Below are positions 9,322 to 18,953 of a stretch of 64,000 nucleotides of DNA, piece after piece. Source of the stretch: Aminobacter aminovorans (GTDB lineage Bacteria > Pseudomonadota > Alphaproteobacteria > Rhizobiales > Rhizobiaceae); the NCBI RefSeq assembly GCF_900445235.1, contig NZ_UFSM01000001.1, positions 4,727,501 through 4,791,500 on the forward strand, written 5' to 3'. The translations under genes were made by a program, and so were the position numbers. The first letter of the stretch is position 1, and the number at the start of each line of letters is the position of its first letter. The notes under the pieces were generated by a model that had not been told where the DNA came from, did no database searches, and was given only the letters and a program-made list of their open reading frames with translations.

Positions 9322-9951
9322 TTGAGCGATCTGCAAAAGCTTGTGCTTGCCTCGGGTTCGCCCCGCCGTGTCGAGCTGTTGCAGCAGGCCGGCATCGAGC
9401 CTGACCGACTGTTCCCGGCGGATGTCGACGAACGCCCGATGCGGGCCGAACATCCGCGCTCGCTGGCCAAGCGCCTGTCGGTGACCAAGGCGCAGAGGGC
9501 GCACGACGTGCTTTCCAAGGAAGCGGAACCTGCTTCCGGCTTCATTCTTGCCGCCGACACTGTCGTTGCCGTCGGCCGGCGCATCCTGCCCAAGGCCGAG
9601 ACCTCCGACGAGGCGCTGCATTGCCTGCAGCTGCTTTCGGGCCGCTCGCACCGCGTCTATACCGGCCTCGCGCTGGTGACGCCTGCGGGCAAGCTGCGCC
9701 AGCGGCTGGTCGAGACGCGCGTGCGCTTCAAGCGCCTGTCGAAGCAGGACATGGACAACTACCTCGCCTCGGGCGAATGGCGCGGCAAGGCCGGCGGCTA
9801 TGGCATCCAGGGCCTCGCCGGCACCTTCGTGGTCAAGCTCGTCGGCTCCTACACCAATGTGGTCGGCCTGCCGCTCTACGAGACGACGTCGCTGCTTTTG
9901 GGTGAAGGCTACCAAGTCCAGCTCAACTGGCAGGCCGGCGCGCGCGTATGA
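9322..9951 (+). CDS. Maf family nucleoside triphosphate pyrophosphatase
   Basis: A 209-residue Maf protein. It opens with [15 protein letters not shown], the phosphate-binding loop, and later has [15 protein letters not shown] with the catalytic acidic residue, [12 protein letters not shown] and [16 protein letters not shown]. Family members hydrolyse non-canonical or modified NTPs to monophosphates and are tied to septum control. The start is a TTG at 9322 with AGGA seven bases upstream; no better ATG exists. The end overlaps yacG by four bases. Confidence 0.9.
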   Translation: MSDLQKLVLASGSPRRVELLQQAGIEPDRLFPADVDERPMRAEHPRSLAKRLSVTKAQRAHDVLSKEAEPASGFILAADTVVAVGRRILPKAETSDEALHCLQLLSGRSHRVYTGLALVTPAGKLRQRLVETRVRFKRLSKQDMDNYLASGEWRGKAGGYGIQGLAGTFVVKLVGSYTNVVGLPLYETTSLLLGEGYQVQLNWQAGARV

Positions 9952-10157
9952 CCGACAAGCCAGCTGCCGTCGTCACGCCACTGCGTGCCAAGATCTCCTG
10001 CCCCGAATGCCGCAAGCCCTCGGCGCGCGAGACCTATCCGTTCTGCTCGCCGCGCTGCAAGGCGGTCGATCTCAACCGCTGGCTTTCGGGCAGCTACGCC
10101 ATTCCGGTCCGCGACGACGAAGACGAGGATTCGGACGGAAACAGCGAAGCCGGCTGA
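9948..10157 (+). CDS. yacG: DNA gyrase inhibitor / zinc protein YacG
   Basis: A 69-residue zinc-binding protein with the four expected cysteines, C-x2-C in ISCPECRKP and C-x3-C in [17 protein letters not shown], followed by an acidic tail ([13 protein letters not shown]). In E. coli YacG binds GyrB and blocks DNA binding by gyrase. The family position after maf is standard. It is coupled to maf by ATGA at 9948. Confidence 0.93.
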   Translation: MTDKPAAVVTPLRAKISCPECRKPSARETYPFCSPRCKAVDLNRWLSGSYAIPVRDDEDEDSDGNSEAG

Positions 10158-10327
10158 TAACGTCGTGCGGCATTTGCAGCTTACGCAACGGCCTGTGATT
10201 TCTTCCAGAAAAACATCTCGCGGGCGCTGGACAGCGGCAAATCTCGTGTTATAACCCACCCGCTTTCAGGGTGCAGCGCACCACTCAAGGCATCCGGATC
10301 AAGGCTCTCGCCCGATCCTGGAACTAG

Positions 10328-10403
10328 GCCCAGATAGCTCAGTTGGTAGAGCAGCGGATTGAAAATCCGCGTGTCCGTGGTTCGAATCCGCGTCTGGGCA
10401 CCA
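10328..10403 (+). tRNA. tRNA-Phe (anticodon GAA)
   Basis: A 76-base cloverleaf: acceptor GCCCAGA pairs with TCTGGGC, then A and an encoded CCA. The D arm is GCTCAGTTGGTAGAGC. The anticodon arm is GCGGA-TTGAAAA-TCCGC, giving GAA. The T arm contains GGTTCGAATCC. It follows yacG by 170 bases in which no gene was seen. Confidence 0.97.
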
Positions 10404-10616
10404 CTTACCCCTTCCCTTGATACAGATGGCTCGCAACTCCCAAGCGCGTGCTGCTCAATGCTGGCCATAAGAACTCGACGAGACCTTGCCGCAAAAGCTC
10501 GGCGAGATGCGACAGTCACGCCATCCGCGTTGACCTTCGTCAGCCATGCGGCATGCCTGCATCGGCAAGCAGATTCACCATTCAACGGCAATTTAGTGCG
10601 CCGGGTGGCGTCCTGC

Positions 10617-11543
10617 ACCAGCGTATTGCTCAAGGCGCGCGACCAGATGAATTTCGCCGCCAACCACGACGCCCTGACCGGCCTTTTCAACCGAGCCTTC
10701 CTCAACGACTACATGGAAACGGCGATGGCCACCGCCAAGCGCAAGGGCGAAATGATGGCCGTCATCCATCTCGACCTCGACCACTTCAAGACGATCAACG
10801 ACACGATGGGGCATGCGGCGGGCGACGCCGTGCTGATCGAAACGGCGATGCGGCTGGTCACCAACGTCCGCGATTCCGACGTCTGCGTCCGCCTCGGTGG
10901 CGACGAGTTCACCGTCATCCTCAATGATGTCGGCTCCGAAGCCGACGCCATCGACGTAGCTGAGCGCATCGTCACCGGGTTCAAGCAGCCGCTGGAATTT
11001 GCCGTGCTGAAACCGAGCGCCAGCGCCGGCATAGCGTTGTTCCGCGACGGCACGGCACGGTCGCTGACCTGATCGTCAACGCCGACTTTTGGCGCTTTAC
11101 CTTGCCAAGGCCGAAGGCCGGGGCGGATACCAGCTTTTCGCAACGACGCTGCGCGACAAGTTCGAGGAGAAGGCCAATCTCGAGCGCGAGCTGCGCGACG
11201 CCGTCACGAGCGAGGCTTTCGCCGTGTACTACCCGCCCGGGTGTCGTTGCAGGGCGGAAAGGTCATCGGCATCGAGGCGCTGGCACAAGGCGACAAGAAC
11301 CTGGCCAATACCAAGATCGTCAAAGCGATCATCGCGTTGGCGCGCCGCCTTGGCATCATCGCCGAAGGTGCCGAGACCGACGTCGAGCTGTCATGGCTGA
11401 ACGACCTCGGCTGCCCCGCGGTGCGGGGCTATGGCATCGCCTTTCCGATGCCGGGCAGCCAGGCCGAGGCTTGGCTCGCGACCCACAGCGCCGGGCCGCA
11501 GCGGCGACGTCGCGTAACCGTGGCCGCAGGCCAGAGCCGTTGA
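10617..11543 (+). pseudogene. degenerate GGDEF–EAL cyclic-di-GMP gene
   Basis: Remains of a diguanylate cyclase/phosphodiesterase. The frame ending at 11072 carries a nearly complete GGDEF domain: NHDALTGLFNRAFL, HLDLDHFKTINDTMGH, and RLGGDEFTVIL with the intact active-site motif. It then breaks. A duplicated GCACG at about 11051–11060 shifts the frame; two extra T's at about 11088 shift it again, restoring ALYLAKAEGRGGYQLF; and a one-base loss near 11240 moves to the frame of SLQGGKVIGIEAL. Inside the EAL domain the text jumps from GIEALAQ directly to ANTKIVKAIIALARRLGI...AEGAET, so roughly 160 codons are missing. No sensor domain or proper start remains. The open frame from 10359 that begins inside tRNA-Phe is not a real N-terminus. 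Confidence 0.88.
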
Positions 11544-11609
11544 TCCAGATCAAGGCGCTGCCCCGGCAAGAGGGATCATATCAGGGCATGTCCAGATTGG
11601 AGAAATGAC

Positions 11610-11723
11610 ATGCCGACCGAAACCATCATTGTCGTTGCCGCCGTGCTTTCCGCCTTCGGCTTCTTTGCCGTGGCCCTTGCTTATGCCAGCCTGACGTCGG
11701 AGCCGGTGCGCGGTAAGCGCTGA
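11610..11723 (+). CDS. 37-residue small membrane protein
   Basis: ATG 11610 follows GGAG with about seven bases spacing, and 38 codons encode MPTETIIVVAAVLSAF... ending VRGKR. A single hydrophobic helix spans about residues 6–28, with a basic C-terminus, so it should be an inner-membrane peptide. It lies after the decayed GGDEF–EAL gene and opposite the DUF4239 gene. Function unknown; the ribosome-binding site and protein-like composition are the only support. Confidence 0.55.
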   Translation: MPTETIIVVAAVLSAFGFFAVALAYASLTSEPVRGKR

Positions 11724-11800
11724 CGGCCCGAGGCGGGCGGCGTGATCGTTTCCGCGCAATTCCGGACGGAAAACCGCTGCACAGTGTTCCTGGAATGGCG

Positions 11801-12544
11801 CTAGAGCCGAACCTCGCCCAAAGTCACCTGTGCCACGCCGACATAGGGGTTGGCGTGCAGGGCCAGGATCCACAGGCTGACGCCTGCGGTGACGGCAAAG
11901 ATCAGGATCGCCTTCCTGCCCGCATGCGGCCTGTCGGCGTGGACCGCGCCGACGACGATCGCCGACAGCATCGTCAGGAACAGCACCAGATACCATTTGA
12001 GCTGGTTGACCGAGCTCGTACCGATGGCGAGACGCGAATTGCGAGCATCCTGCAATTCGTCGAAATCCTGCACCATCTGGCCGATGACCGGGTCGGGATG
12101 CCCCGCCTTCGCCAGATCGATCAGAGCAAGGCGGATACTCTGCAGCGCCTGCTCGACCGATTGTTCGGGCGACCGGTTTGCGTTGCGCCATTCCATCGAC
12201 ACGACAGCATCATTGTAGGCGACGAGGCCTGCCATGAGTTCGGCGGAGGCGAGAGCCTCGGGCTTTGCCATGCCGGCAAGCCGCATCATCGAGGATCGCT
12301 CCTCGCTCGCGACCTGGCTGGCGCGGGAATTGACCGACCAGACGTCGGCTGCGGTGAAACCCAGCGACAGGGCCCATGCCGTGGCAATGGTGCCGACGAA
12401 GGCAGCGACCGGCATCGTCAGCGGGTTGTCAGCCGCCTGCCGGGCGAAAAACGCCAGGAACCCGGCGCCAAGGAAAAAGGCTGCGCCCCCGACAATGATG
12501 AAGGGCAGCGTCATGACCAGCGGCGACCAAGCAAATATGTCCAC
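11801..12544 (-). CDS. DUF4239 membrane protein
   Basis: A 247-residue integral membrane protein. Two hydrophobic segments lie near the N-terminus (about residues 8–33 and 42–65), and two more near the C-terminus (about 183–203 and 210–230). Between them is a soluble helical region rich in Asp, Gln and Arg. This arrangement is that of DUF4239, a family with remote similarity to bestrophin channels; transport activity is not established. It lies downstream of the tdm terminator on the same strand and is probably transcribed separately. Confidence 0.65.
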   Translation of the reverse strand: MDIFAWSPLVMTLPFIIVGGAAFFLGAGFLAFFARQAADNPLTMPVAAFVGTIATAWALSLGFTAADVWSVNSRASQVASEERSSMMRLAGMAKPEALASAELMAGLVAYNDAVVSMEWRNANRSPEQSVEQALQSIRLALIDLAKAGHPDPVIGQMVQDFDELQDARNSRLAIGTSSVNQLKWYLVLFLTMLSAIVVGAVHADRPHAGRKAILIFAVTAGVSLWILALHANPYVGVAQVTLGEVRL

Positions 12545-12610
12545 GATGCCCCCTCCCCAGCGCCATCCGTGAACCTGAATAAGCCAAATCAGCCGCCTCT
12601 ACCAACAGAA

Positions 12611-12630
12611 AGCCCCGCTGTTGCGGGGCT
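12611..12630 (-). terminator. rho-independent terminator of tdm
   Basis: A perfect 8-bp stem AGCCCCGC / GCGGGGCT with loop TGTT lies 37 bases beyond the tdm stop. On the minus strand it is followed by TTTCTGTT; on the plus strand by TTTTG. It should end the tdm transcript before the DUF4239 gene. Confidence 0.8.
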
Positions 12631-12666
12631 TTTGCATTGTCGGGGTGATGTTGTTGTGCCGGTTGC

Positions 12667-15033
12667 CTATGACCTCGGGCGTTCCTTCTTGGGGTCGTAG
12701 TGGGCGAAAGGCACGATCCTGGCCGGCAGGCGCTTTTGCTGGCCGTCGAGCTTGCCGACCTCGACCTCGGTGCCGACATTGGCATGGTGTGCCTCGACGC
12801 GGGCGAGTGCGATGTTCTTGCCGAGGATGGGCGAGCGCATCGACGAGGTGACGATGCCGATCTGGGCGCGGCCGATATGGACGCAGTCGCCATGGCCGAC
12901 AGTGACATTGCTATCGATGTCGAGGCCGACAAGCTGGTGGATCGGATTGTCCTTGCGCCGGATCAGCGCCTCGCGGCCGATGAAGTCGTCGGTCTTGGTC
13001 TTGAGCGGCACGGTGAAGCCGATGCCGGCCTCGAACGGGTCGGTCTGGTCGGAGAACTCGTAATTGGCAAAGATCAGGCCGGCCTCGATGCGGACCATGT
13101 CGAGGGCAGCAAAACCCATCGGCTTCAGCCCATGCGGCTGGCCGGCTGCCCACACCGCATCGAAGACGGTCTCGGCATCGCGCGGATGACACCAGACCTC
13201 GTAGCCGAGCTCGCCGGTGTAGCCGGTGCGCGACACCACGATCGGCACGCCGGTCGCATCGCCGATGCGGCCGATGGTGAAGCGGAACCATTCGAGTTCG
13301 CTGAGTGCCGGCTGGTGCGGCGGCGTCCAGACGATCTCCTTCAGGATGTCGCGGCTGTTCGGGCCCTGGACGGCGATGTTGTGCATCTGGTCGGTCGAGG
13401 AGCGGACAAGCACCTTGAGGCCGAGCTTCTCCGCCTGCTCGCGCAGCCAGACACCGGAATAGTCGTCACCGCAGATCCAGCGGAAATTGTCCTTGCCGAG
13501 CCTGAGCAGCGTGCCGTCGTCGACCATGCCGCCATGCTCGTAGCACATGGCGGTATAGACGACCTGGCCGATGCCGAGCTTCTTGACGTCGCGGGTCAGC
13601 GTGTACTGCATCAGCGCTTCGGCATCGGGGCCCGTCACCTCGAACTTGCGCAGGGCGGAGAGGTCCATCACCACCGCCTTCTGGCGGCAGGCCCAGTATT
13701 CCTCGATGGCGCCCTCTTTGGCGAATTCCTGCGGCAGCCAGAAGCCCTTGTATTCGATGAAGTTGCGGGTGTGCTTGGCAAAGCTTGCGTGGAAGCCGGT
13801 CTCGCGGGTCATCTTGGGTTCTGCCTCCGGGGTCGTGCGTCGGGCGATCGCGCGCTGGAACTTGTTGTTGCCGGAGTAGGTCCGGACGTGGATGTCGGTG
13901 AGGTTCCAGCCATTGGCCGGCGTGGTGTCGTCGGGACAGGCAGAGGAGACGCAGACGATGTCGGTCAGCGCTCTCAGCAGCACATAGTCGCCCGGCCGCG
14001 ACCAGGGCTCGTCGGAGAACATCACGCCATGCGCATCGATGCCGGTGTTGAAGAAGAAGTTGACCGCCATCCAGCCGGCGCGGGCATTCACCCCATGCGG
14101 TACAAGCGCACCGTTGAAGTTCTCCGAGCAGTTGATGTGGCCGGGATAACCGATGTCGTCGTAATATTTGGCGTAGCAGGCGAGCGCAAAGGCGTCATGG
14201 CGGCCGCAGGTGTCCTGCACCACCTCGACGAGCGGTTCGAAATCCTGGTCGAAATATTTGGCATGCAGGCCTGGCATCGGATAGGCATGGCCCATCAGCG
14301 AACGGGTGGCGGTGACGTCAAGCGCGAGGTCGCGGCCCTTGTCGAGCTTGCGGGCGGAGAAGCACTGGAAGTCGGTGCACTGGCGGCCATCGACGTCGAT
14401 GATCTGGATGTAGTCACCGGCCTTGACGAAGTAGCTCTCCGCCGTCTTCGACTTGACCCGGAGATCGAGCACCGGATCGGCGAGCGGATCGGGCAGGTCG
14501 AAACCGCCAGGAGCCGTGCGCAGCTTGGCCCGCTTGACCATCACCACAAGAGGCGTCGAGGTGTCCTGGCTGTCGACCGCCATCGGCGCACCGGGTGCGG
14601 CAACGACCAGCGAGCCGGCGCGGGCAGCGACAAAACTCTCCTCGGTACCGGCCGGCGTCGACCCGTCGAAGAAGCGCACCGCTTCGACCCGGCCAAGCTC
14701 GAGCTTGCGGCGGGCGAGGCCCAAACGGAACTTCTGCAAACTGTCATCGCCATCGACGAGCAGCGCCTTCAGCCCCGACGCATCGCTGTTCGAGCGTGTG
14801 CCGAGAATACCCGGATCGGCACGGCCGGCAGCATCGAAGGCCACCAGCTCGCACGCCTGTCCGCCTTCGAGATTGCGCACCGTCACATGATCGCCGGCCT
14901 CGATGTCGATCAACACCGCACCCGAGCCCGGCACGTGGTAGCGCTCCATGCCGGGCACCAACAGACCAGGCTGCAGGATCAGGCTCGGACGCGGCGGGCC
15001 GGCCACAACTTCCGGGTAGACTGAAATCGTCAT
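12667..15033 (-). CDS. tdm: trimethylamine N-oxide demethylase (aldolase) Tdm
   Basis: A 788-residue two-part protein matching the Tdm architecture known from Methylocella and marine Roseobacters. Residues about 15–390 are a DUF1989 domain with cysteine/histidine-rich blocks (DGRQCTDFQCF at 215–225, DTCGRHDAFALACY around 276–287, CVSSACPDDT at 361–370) expected to bind the metal that splits TMAO into dimethylamine and formaldehyde. Residues about 415–780 are a GcvT-type aminomethyltransferase domain (GYTGELGYEVW, MGFAALDMVRIEAGL) expected to capture the C1 unit on tetrahydrofolate. ATG 15033 has a GAGGTGG site upstream; the 112-codon upstream extension was rejected. It is divergent from a GntR gene and ends in a clear terminator. 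Confidence 0.92.
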   Translation of the reverse strand: MTISVYPEVVAGPPRPSLILQPGLLVPGMERYHVPGSGAVLIDIEAGDHVTVRNLEGGQACELVAFDAAGRADPGILGTRSNSDASGLKALLVDGDDSLQKFRLGLARRKLELGRVEAVRFFDGSTPAGTEESFVAARAGSLVVAAPGAPMAVDSQDTSTPLVVMVKRAKLRTAPGGFDLPDPLADPVLDLRVKSKTAESYFVKAGDYIQIIDVDGRQCTDFQCFSARKLDKGRDLALDVTATRSLMGHAYPMPGLHAKYFDQDFEPLVEVVQDTCGRHDAFALACYAKYYDDIGYPGHINCSENFNGALVPHGVNARAGWMAVNFFFNTGIDAHGVMFSDEPWSRPGDYVLLRALTDIVCVSSACPDDTTPANGWNLTDIHVRTYSGNNKFQRAIARRTTPEAEPKMTRETGFHASFAKHTRNFIEYKGFWLPQEFAKEGAIEEYWACRQKAVVMDLSALRKFEVTGPDAEALMQYTLTRDVKKLGIGQVVYTAMCYEHGGMVDDGTLLRLGKDNFRWICGDDYSGVWLREQAEKLGLKVLVRSSTDQMHNIAVQGPNSRDILKEIVWTPPHQPALSELEWFRFTIGRIGDATGVPIVVSRTGYTGELGYEVWCHPRDAETVFDAVWAAGQPHGLKPMGFAALDMVRIEAGLIFANYEFSDQTDPFEAGIGFTVPLKTKTDDFIGREALIRRKDNPIHQLVGLDIDSNVTVGHGDCVHIGRAQIGIVTSSMRSPILGKNIALARVEAHHANVGTEVEVGKLDGQQKRLPARIVPFAHYDPKKERPRS

Positions 15034-15321
15034 CGCCACCTCGCCTAAAACTTGCCTGTGTGTAAACTTATTTGAGCCAGAAGAATACCCAATTTTGCCG
15101 CTGCCGCAAGACTTCGTTTCGTCGCGCTGCCGGAAAATGCGATGAAGGGACCGTCCGGCACGCAGCCTGCCGGCGACGCAAGCGACGATCTGTCTGCTGC
15201 CGGTCGTGCAATTGTCCCGGCCCGTTCGACCGTGTACTGGACCAGATTCGATAAATATTTCAAACTTGGACTGCACTGCGCTAGGATTCGTCCGGTGCCG
15301 TGGCCATGAGGCGGAACTGAC

Positions 15322-16062
15322 ATGCAAGGTCGCGCAATGAAGGTTGAAACCGGTCAACTCACATCGCAAATCATCGCCTCCTATTCGGTAGGGGCGACGG
15401 TGCAGACCGTGCTCGACCGGCTGTTTGCCAAGATTCAGTCAGAGGAATATCCGCTCGACACGCGCCTTCCCTCGGAACGCGCGCTGGCCTCGGAGATGGG
15501 GGTTGCCCGCAACACGGTGCGCGAGGCGCTGGATGTGCTGGAAGACCGCAAGGTCATCAAACGGCGGCCCGGCAGCGGCAGTTTCGTCACCTATCGCTCG
15601 GAAGAAGTGCCTGAAAGGGCCGAGAGCTCGGTCGCACTGGAAACCAGCCCACTGGACCACCTTGTCGTGCGCGGCATCCTCGAGCCCGAAATGGTCCGCC
15701 TCGCGGTCATCAACATGACCCCGCGCGAAGTCTGGGACCTCGAACAGCTGATGTCGCAGATCGAAAACGTGCACACCGATGTCGCCGCCTTCGTCAAATG
15801 CGAAGAGGAAATCTACCGCAAGATCGCCGAAGGAACACACAACCCCCTGCTGGCGTCCTGCTACAATCTGGCGATCGAGGCCTGCCGGGTCAGCTTCCGA
15901 ACCACGCAGCTTCGCCGGCATTTGTCGCCTAAGCGGATCCTCGAATACCAGCAGCGCTACAACGCATTGTTCAACGCCATTGCCTCCCGCGACGTCGAGC
16001 GGGCCGTCGAATTCATCAAGCTGCATCTGGTCGAGGAGCAGAAGCTACTTCTGCAGGACTGA
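15322..16062 (+). CDS. FadR-type GntR transcriptional regulator
   Basis: A 246-residue regulator. Residues about 25–100 form the GntR winged helix (LDTRLPSERALASEMGVARNTVREALDVL, quoted in part). The C-terminal half is an all-helical FCD ligand domain typical of the FadR subfamily, but the usual first metal-binding block (DxxFH) reads EEEIYRKIAEGTHN, so metal binding may differ. It is divergent from tdm across 288 bases and is the obvious candidate regulator of tdm. A CTGG-A-CCAG palindrome lies at 15237–15245, upstream of its own start. ATG 15322 was used; ATG 15337 is possible. Its 3' end overlaps the convergent gene by 18 bases. Confidence 0.88.
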   Translation: MQGRAMKVETGQLTSQIIASYSVGATVQTVLDRLFAKIQSEEYPLDTRLPSERALASEMGVARNTVREALDVLEDRKVIKRRPGSGSFVTYRSEEVPERAESSVALETSPLDHLVVRGILEPEMVRLAVINMTPREVWDLEQLMSQIENVHTDVAAFVKCEEEIYRKIAEGTHNPLLASCYNLAIEACRVSFRTTQLRRHLSPKRILEYQQRYNALFNAIASRDVERAVEFIKLHLVEEQKLLLQD

Positions 16063-17373
16063 TTCCGGCGTCCTTGCCTGCAGGGCGGTGCCGTTGCCGC
16101 TGGCCCGCAGGCGCTGATCCCAAAGCTGACCCAGATCCGACATCTCCTGCTTGAGCAGGCCGCCATGGCGTTTCAGCCAGCGCGGAATCGAGCCGAAGGC
16201 GGCGATCTTCGCCTTGCCGCCCTTCAGCGTCACCACCGGCCAATCGCCGACAAGCGCGTTGTCGATCCCGAACATGCTCTCGCCCCACCAATGCGCCGGG
16301 CCGAAGGCGTGGGTGACGTGGCCAAGCTGCTTCATGGCCGCCAGCACGGAGGCGGGATTGACGCTGTTCGATTTTTCCACCGCCGCATGCCAGATGTCGA
16401 GGATGGCGACATATTCCCAGCTCACCGCGGTCCAGGTGCCGGGGAAGCGACTGTTGTACTCGTCGAAAAAGCCCTTCGGCTGGTTGAAGAAGAAGGTCTT
16501 GTCGTTCAGCTTCTCGTCGTCGAAATCCGGAAACTGGAAGACGAAGCCCTCCATGAACTCGACGGACGTTCGTGCGACAAGTTGGTCGTAATAGTCCAGC
16601 GTGCAGGATATGATCTGGCCCTTGAAGCCCTGCGCATAAGCGTACTCGGTCATCGCATGGACCATCGGCGTGTAGCTGGTGCACCAGCACAGGACATCGG
16701 CACCCGAATCCAGCATCGGCTGGACGATTGCGGCCGCATCCGTCGTGTCGGGATCGTACTGGATCTCCCTGACGATCCGCAGCTTGGCCGCCTTGAAGGC
16801 GGCGCGATAGGTCGCCAGCGACGGCAGGCCAAGCGCATCGGTCTGGCTGCAGATCGCCACCGTCCGCAGTTCGGGCCTTGCCTGCGCCAGCCACTCCACC
16901 CCCGTGACATTGAAGATCGGGTGCAGTTCGCTGGGCGCGATCAGATATGGCGTATCAGGCGACAGGTCGCTCGGCAGCAAGGTCGACGTCAGCACCTTGC
17001 GCTGGCGCAGATAATCCCTGATCTCAGCCATCGTATCGCCGCCCAGCATCATCAGAAGCTTGACGTCATGGCGCTCGATCAGATGGCGTGCCCCCTCCAG
17101 CGCCCGCCCGGCATCGTAGCCGCAATCGAACTCGACGATCCTGATCGGATAGCGACGGCCGTTGATCAAGAGACCGCCGGTCCGGTTGAGCCAATCCTCC
17201 CAGATCCGGCAGCCATGCAGTCCGGGCAGCCCCCAAGACTCCACTTGACCGCTGAGCGGCCCGAGGAATCCAATGTTTACAGCGTCCGGCATGCCGACGG
17301 AGAGCCGGGGCAGGACGCTGGAAACCGCGAGTCGATGGGCAAAGCTGGAGTTCGGCATATCCGTGAATACCAT
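16045..17373 (-). CDS. AmiC-like type-1 periplasmic-binding-fold protein without evident signal peptide
   Basis: A 442-residue protein of the branched-chain amino acid/amide/urea binding family (Peripla_BP type 1): VNIGFLGPLSGQVESWGLPG near residue 32, then a long FDCGYDAGRALEGARHLIE segment and VKLLMMLGGDTMAEI. Relatives include amide- and urea-uptake receptors and the cytoplasmic amide sensor AmiC. The N-terminus (MVFTDMPNSSFAHRLAV...) has no hydrophobic core typical of export, and the conserved fold begins within 30 residues; a start at the internal ATG 17292 would leave no leader at all. No permease or ATPase genes are adjacent. It is divergent from tmm (146 bases between starts), so a ligand-sensing role in methylated-amine control is plausible but unproven. 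A TTG precedes the ATG used. Confidence 0.8.
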   Translation of the reverse strand: MVFTDMPNSSFAHRLAVSSVLPRLSVGMPDAVNIGFLGPLSGQVESWGLPGLHGCRIWEDWLNRTGGLLINGRRYPIRIVEFDCGYDAGRALEGARHLIERHDVKLLMMLGGDTMAEIRDYLRQRKVLTSTLLPSDLSPDTPYLIAPSELHPIFNVTGVEWLAQARPELRTVAICSQTDALGLPSLATYRAAFKAAKLRIVREIQYDPDTTDAAAIVQPMLDSGADVLCWCTSYTPMVHAMTEYAYAQGFKGQIISCTLDYYDQLVARTSVEFMEGFVFQFPDFDDEKLNDKTFFFNQPKGFFDEYNSRFPGTWTAVSWEYVAILDIWHAAVEKSNSVNPASVLAAMKQLGHVTHAFGPAHWWGESMFGIDNALVGDWPVVTLKGGKAKIAAFGSIPRWLKRHGGLLKQEMSDLGQLWDQRLRASGNGTALQARTPESVLQK

Positions 17374-17492
17374 CAAAAACGGAGCGATTCATCCTAACAG
17401 GGCGAAATTTTCCTTCCTCACAGGAAACACGTCGTTGACAAATTGGTATAATGGCAGGCAACATAACTGAACCAGAGGAACCAATAACGAAA

Positions 17493-17508
17493 TTTGGTCT
17501 ATACCAAA
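17493..17508. promoter_or_regulatory. operator-like palindrome abutting the tmm ribosome-binding site
   Basis: TTTGGT-CTAT-ACCAAA is a perfect 6-bp inverted repeat with four-base spacer, directly followed by the AAAGGAGG ribosome-binding site of tmm. A protein bound here would block transcription or ribosome access. TTGGT/ACCAA half sites recur in the same intergenic region (about 17443 and 17480). GntR-family operators often have this look; binding by the nearby GntR is inference. Confidence 0.5.
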
Positions 17509-17519
17509 AGGAGGAAACC

Positions 17520-18881
17520 ATGACAGCCAAGCGTGTCGCCGTAATCGGTGCCGGACCTTCGGGTCTGGCGCAGTTGAGGGCATTCCAGTCGGCCGCGGCG
17601 AAGGGCGCGGACATCCCGGAAATTGTCTGCTTCGAAAAGCAGGCCAACTGGGGCGGTCTCTGGAACTACACCTGGCGCACCGGCCTCGACCAGTATGGCG
17701 AGCCGGTACATGGTTCGATGTACCGCTATCTCTGGTCCAACGGCCCCAAGGAGGGCCTGGAGTTTGCCGACTATTCCTTCGAGGAGCATTTCGGCAAGCA
17801 GATCGCTTCCTACCCGCCGCGCGCGGTGCTGTTCGACTACATCGAAGGCCGCGTGAAAAAGGCCGGCGTCCGCAAGTGGATCCGCTTCGAGACCGCGGTC
17901 CGCATGGTCACCTGGAACGAAGAGACCAAGAAGTTCACCGTCACCGTCCAGGACCTGCCCAAGGATCACTGCTACTCCGAGGAATTCGACAATGTCATCG
18001 TCGCCTCGGGCCACTTCTCGACCCCGAACGTGCCTGAATTCCCGGGCTTCGACCGCTTCAACGGCCGCATCCTGCACGCCCACGATTTCCGCGACGCCCG
18101 CGAATTCGCAGGCAAGGACATCCTGATCGTCGGCACCAGCTATTCCGCCGAGGACATCGGCTCGCAGTGCTGGAAGTACGGCGCCAAGTCGATCACCAAC
18201 TGCTACCGCACGGCGCCGATGGGCTTCAAATGGCCTGACAACTGGGAAGAGCGTCCACTGCTGGAAAAGGTCGAGATCAACACCGCGACCTTCAAGGATG
18301 GCTCGACCAAGAAAATCGACGCGATCATCCTGTGCACCGGCTACAAGCACCACTTCCCGTTCCTGCCCGACGACCTGCGTCTCAGGACCGCCAACCGGCT
18401 CGCGACCGCCGACCTCTACAAGGGCGTGGCTTACGTCCACAATCCCGCGATGTTCTATCTCGGCATGCAGGACCAGTGGTTCACCTTCAACATGTTTGAC
18501 GCCCAGGCCTGGTGGACGCGCGACGTCATCCTCGACCGCATCAAGCTGCCCGACAGCAAGCAGGCGATGCTCGCCGACGTTCAGGATCGGGTTACCCGCG
18601 AGGATGCCGGCCAGGACTCGCATGACGCGATCGAGTACCAGGGCGAATACGTCAAGGAACTGATCGCCGAGACCGACTATCCGAGCTTCGACGTGGACGG
18701 CGCCAACGAAGCCTTCTTCGAATGGAAGGAACACAAGAAGAAGGGCATCATGGAGTTCCGCAACCACTCCTACAAATCGGTCATCACCGGCACCATGGCA
18801 CCCGCCCATCATACGCCGTGGAAGGATGCCCTCGACGACTCGCTGGAATCCTACCTGCGCACCGCCGAAGCGGCTGAGTAA
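17520..18881 (+). CDS. tmm: trimethylamine monooxygenase Tmm (flavin-containing)
   Basis: A 453-residue class B flavin monooxygenase that oxidises trimethylamine to trimethylamine N-oxide with NADPH and O2. Seen: FAD-binding GAGPSG (10–15), the FMO identifying motif F-x-G-x3-H-x3-F at 170–180 ([11 protein letters not shown]), and the NADPH-binding GTSYSAED at 195–202. Length and C-terminal [10 protein letters not shown] region agree with characterised bacterial Tmm. The start at ATG 17520 has a strong AAAGGAGG site; an upstream in-frame ATG at 17451 was rejected. Context with tdm, dmm genes, folD and fhs makes trimethylamine the likely main substrate, although such enzymes also accept other tertiary amines and sulfides. 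A terminator follows. Confidence 0.93.
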   Translation: MTAKRVAVIGAGPSGLAQLRAFQSAAAKGADIPEIVCFEKQANWGGLWNYTWRTGLDQYGEPVHGSMYRYLWSNGPKEGLEFADYSFEEHFGKQIASYPPRAVLFDYIEGRVKKAGVRKWIRFETAVRMVTWNEETKKFTVTVQDLPKDHCYSEEFDNVIVASGHFSTPNVPEFPGFDRFNGRILHAHDFRDAREFAGKDILIVGTSYSAEDIGSQCWKYGAKSITNCYRTAPMGFKWPDNWEERPLLEKVEINTATFKDGSTKKIDAIILCTGYKHHFPFLPDDLRLRTANRLATADLYKGVAYVHNPAMFYLGMQDQWFTFNMFDAQAWWTRDVILDRIKLPDSKQAMLADVQDRVTREDAGQDSHDAIEYQGEYVKELIAETDYPSFDVDGANEAFFEWKEHKKKGIMEFRNHSYKSVITGTMAPAHHTPWKDALDDSLESYLRTAEAAE

Positions 18882-18924
18882 GAATGCGGTCCTAGCGGAC
18901 CGTCCGGCTTTCCTGACATGAAAC

Positions 18925-18953
18925 GCCGCCCCAGCCGGGGCGGCATCCCTTTT
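18925..18953 (+). terminator. rho-independent terminator of tmm
   Basis: GCCGCCCC-AGCC-GGGGCGGC forms an 8-bp GC-only stem starting 44 bases after the tmm stop and is followed by ATCCCTTTT. Confidence 0.8.

Noticed and set aside
10359..10616. Open frame that would extend the GGDEF fragment back into tRNA-Phe
   Set aside because: It begins inside the tRNA and its product has no protein-like pattern before the GGDEF segment.
12700..15024. 774-codon open frame antisense to tdm
   Set aside because: Shadow of a GC-rich gene. The sense strand has recognisable DUF1989 and GcvT domains and a ribosome-binding site, while the antisense product has no domain-like pattern.
17435..17452. TTGACA followed by TATAAT upstream of tmm as a promoter
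   Set aside because: Both hexamers are perfect but only six bases apart, so they cannot act together. One may belong to a real promoter, but the pair was not annotated.
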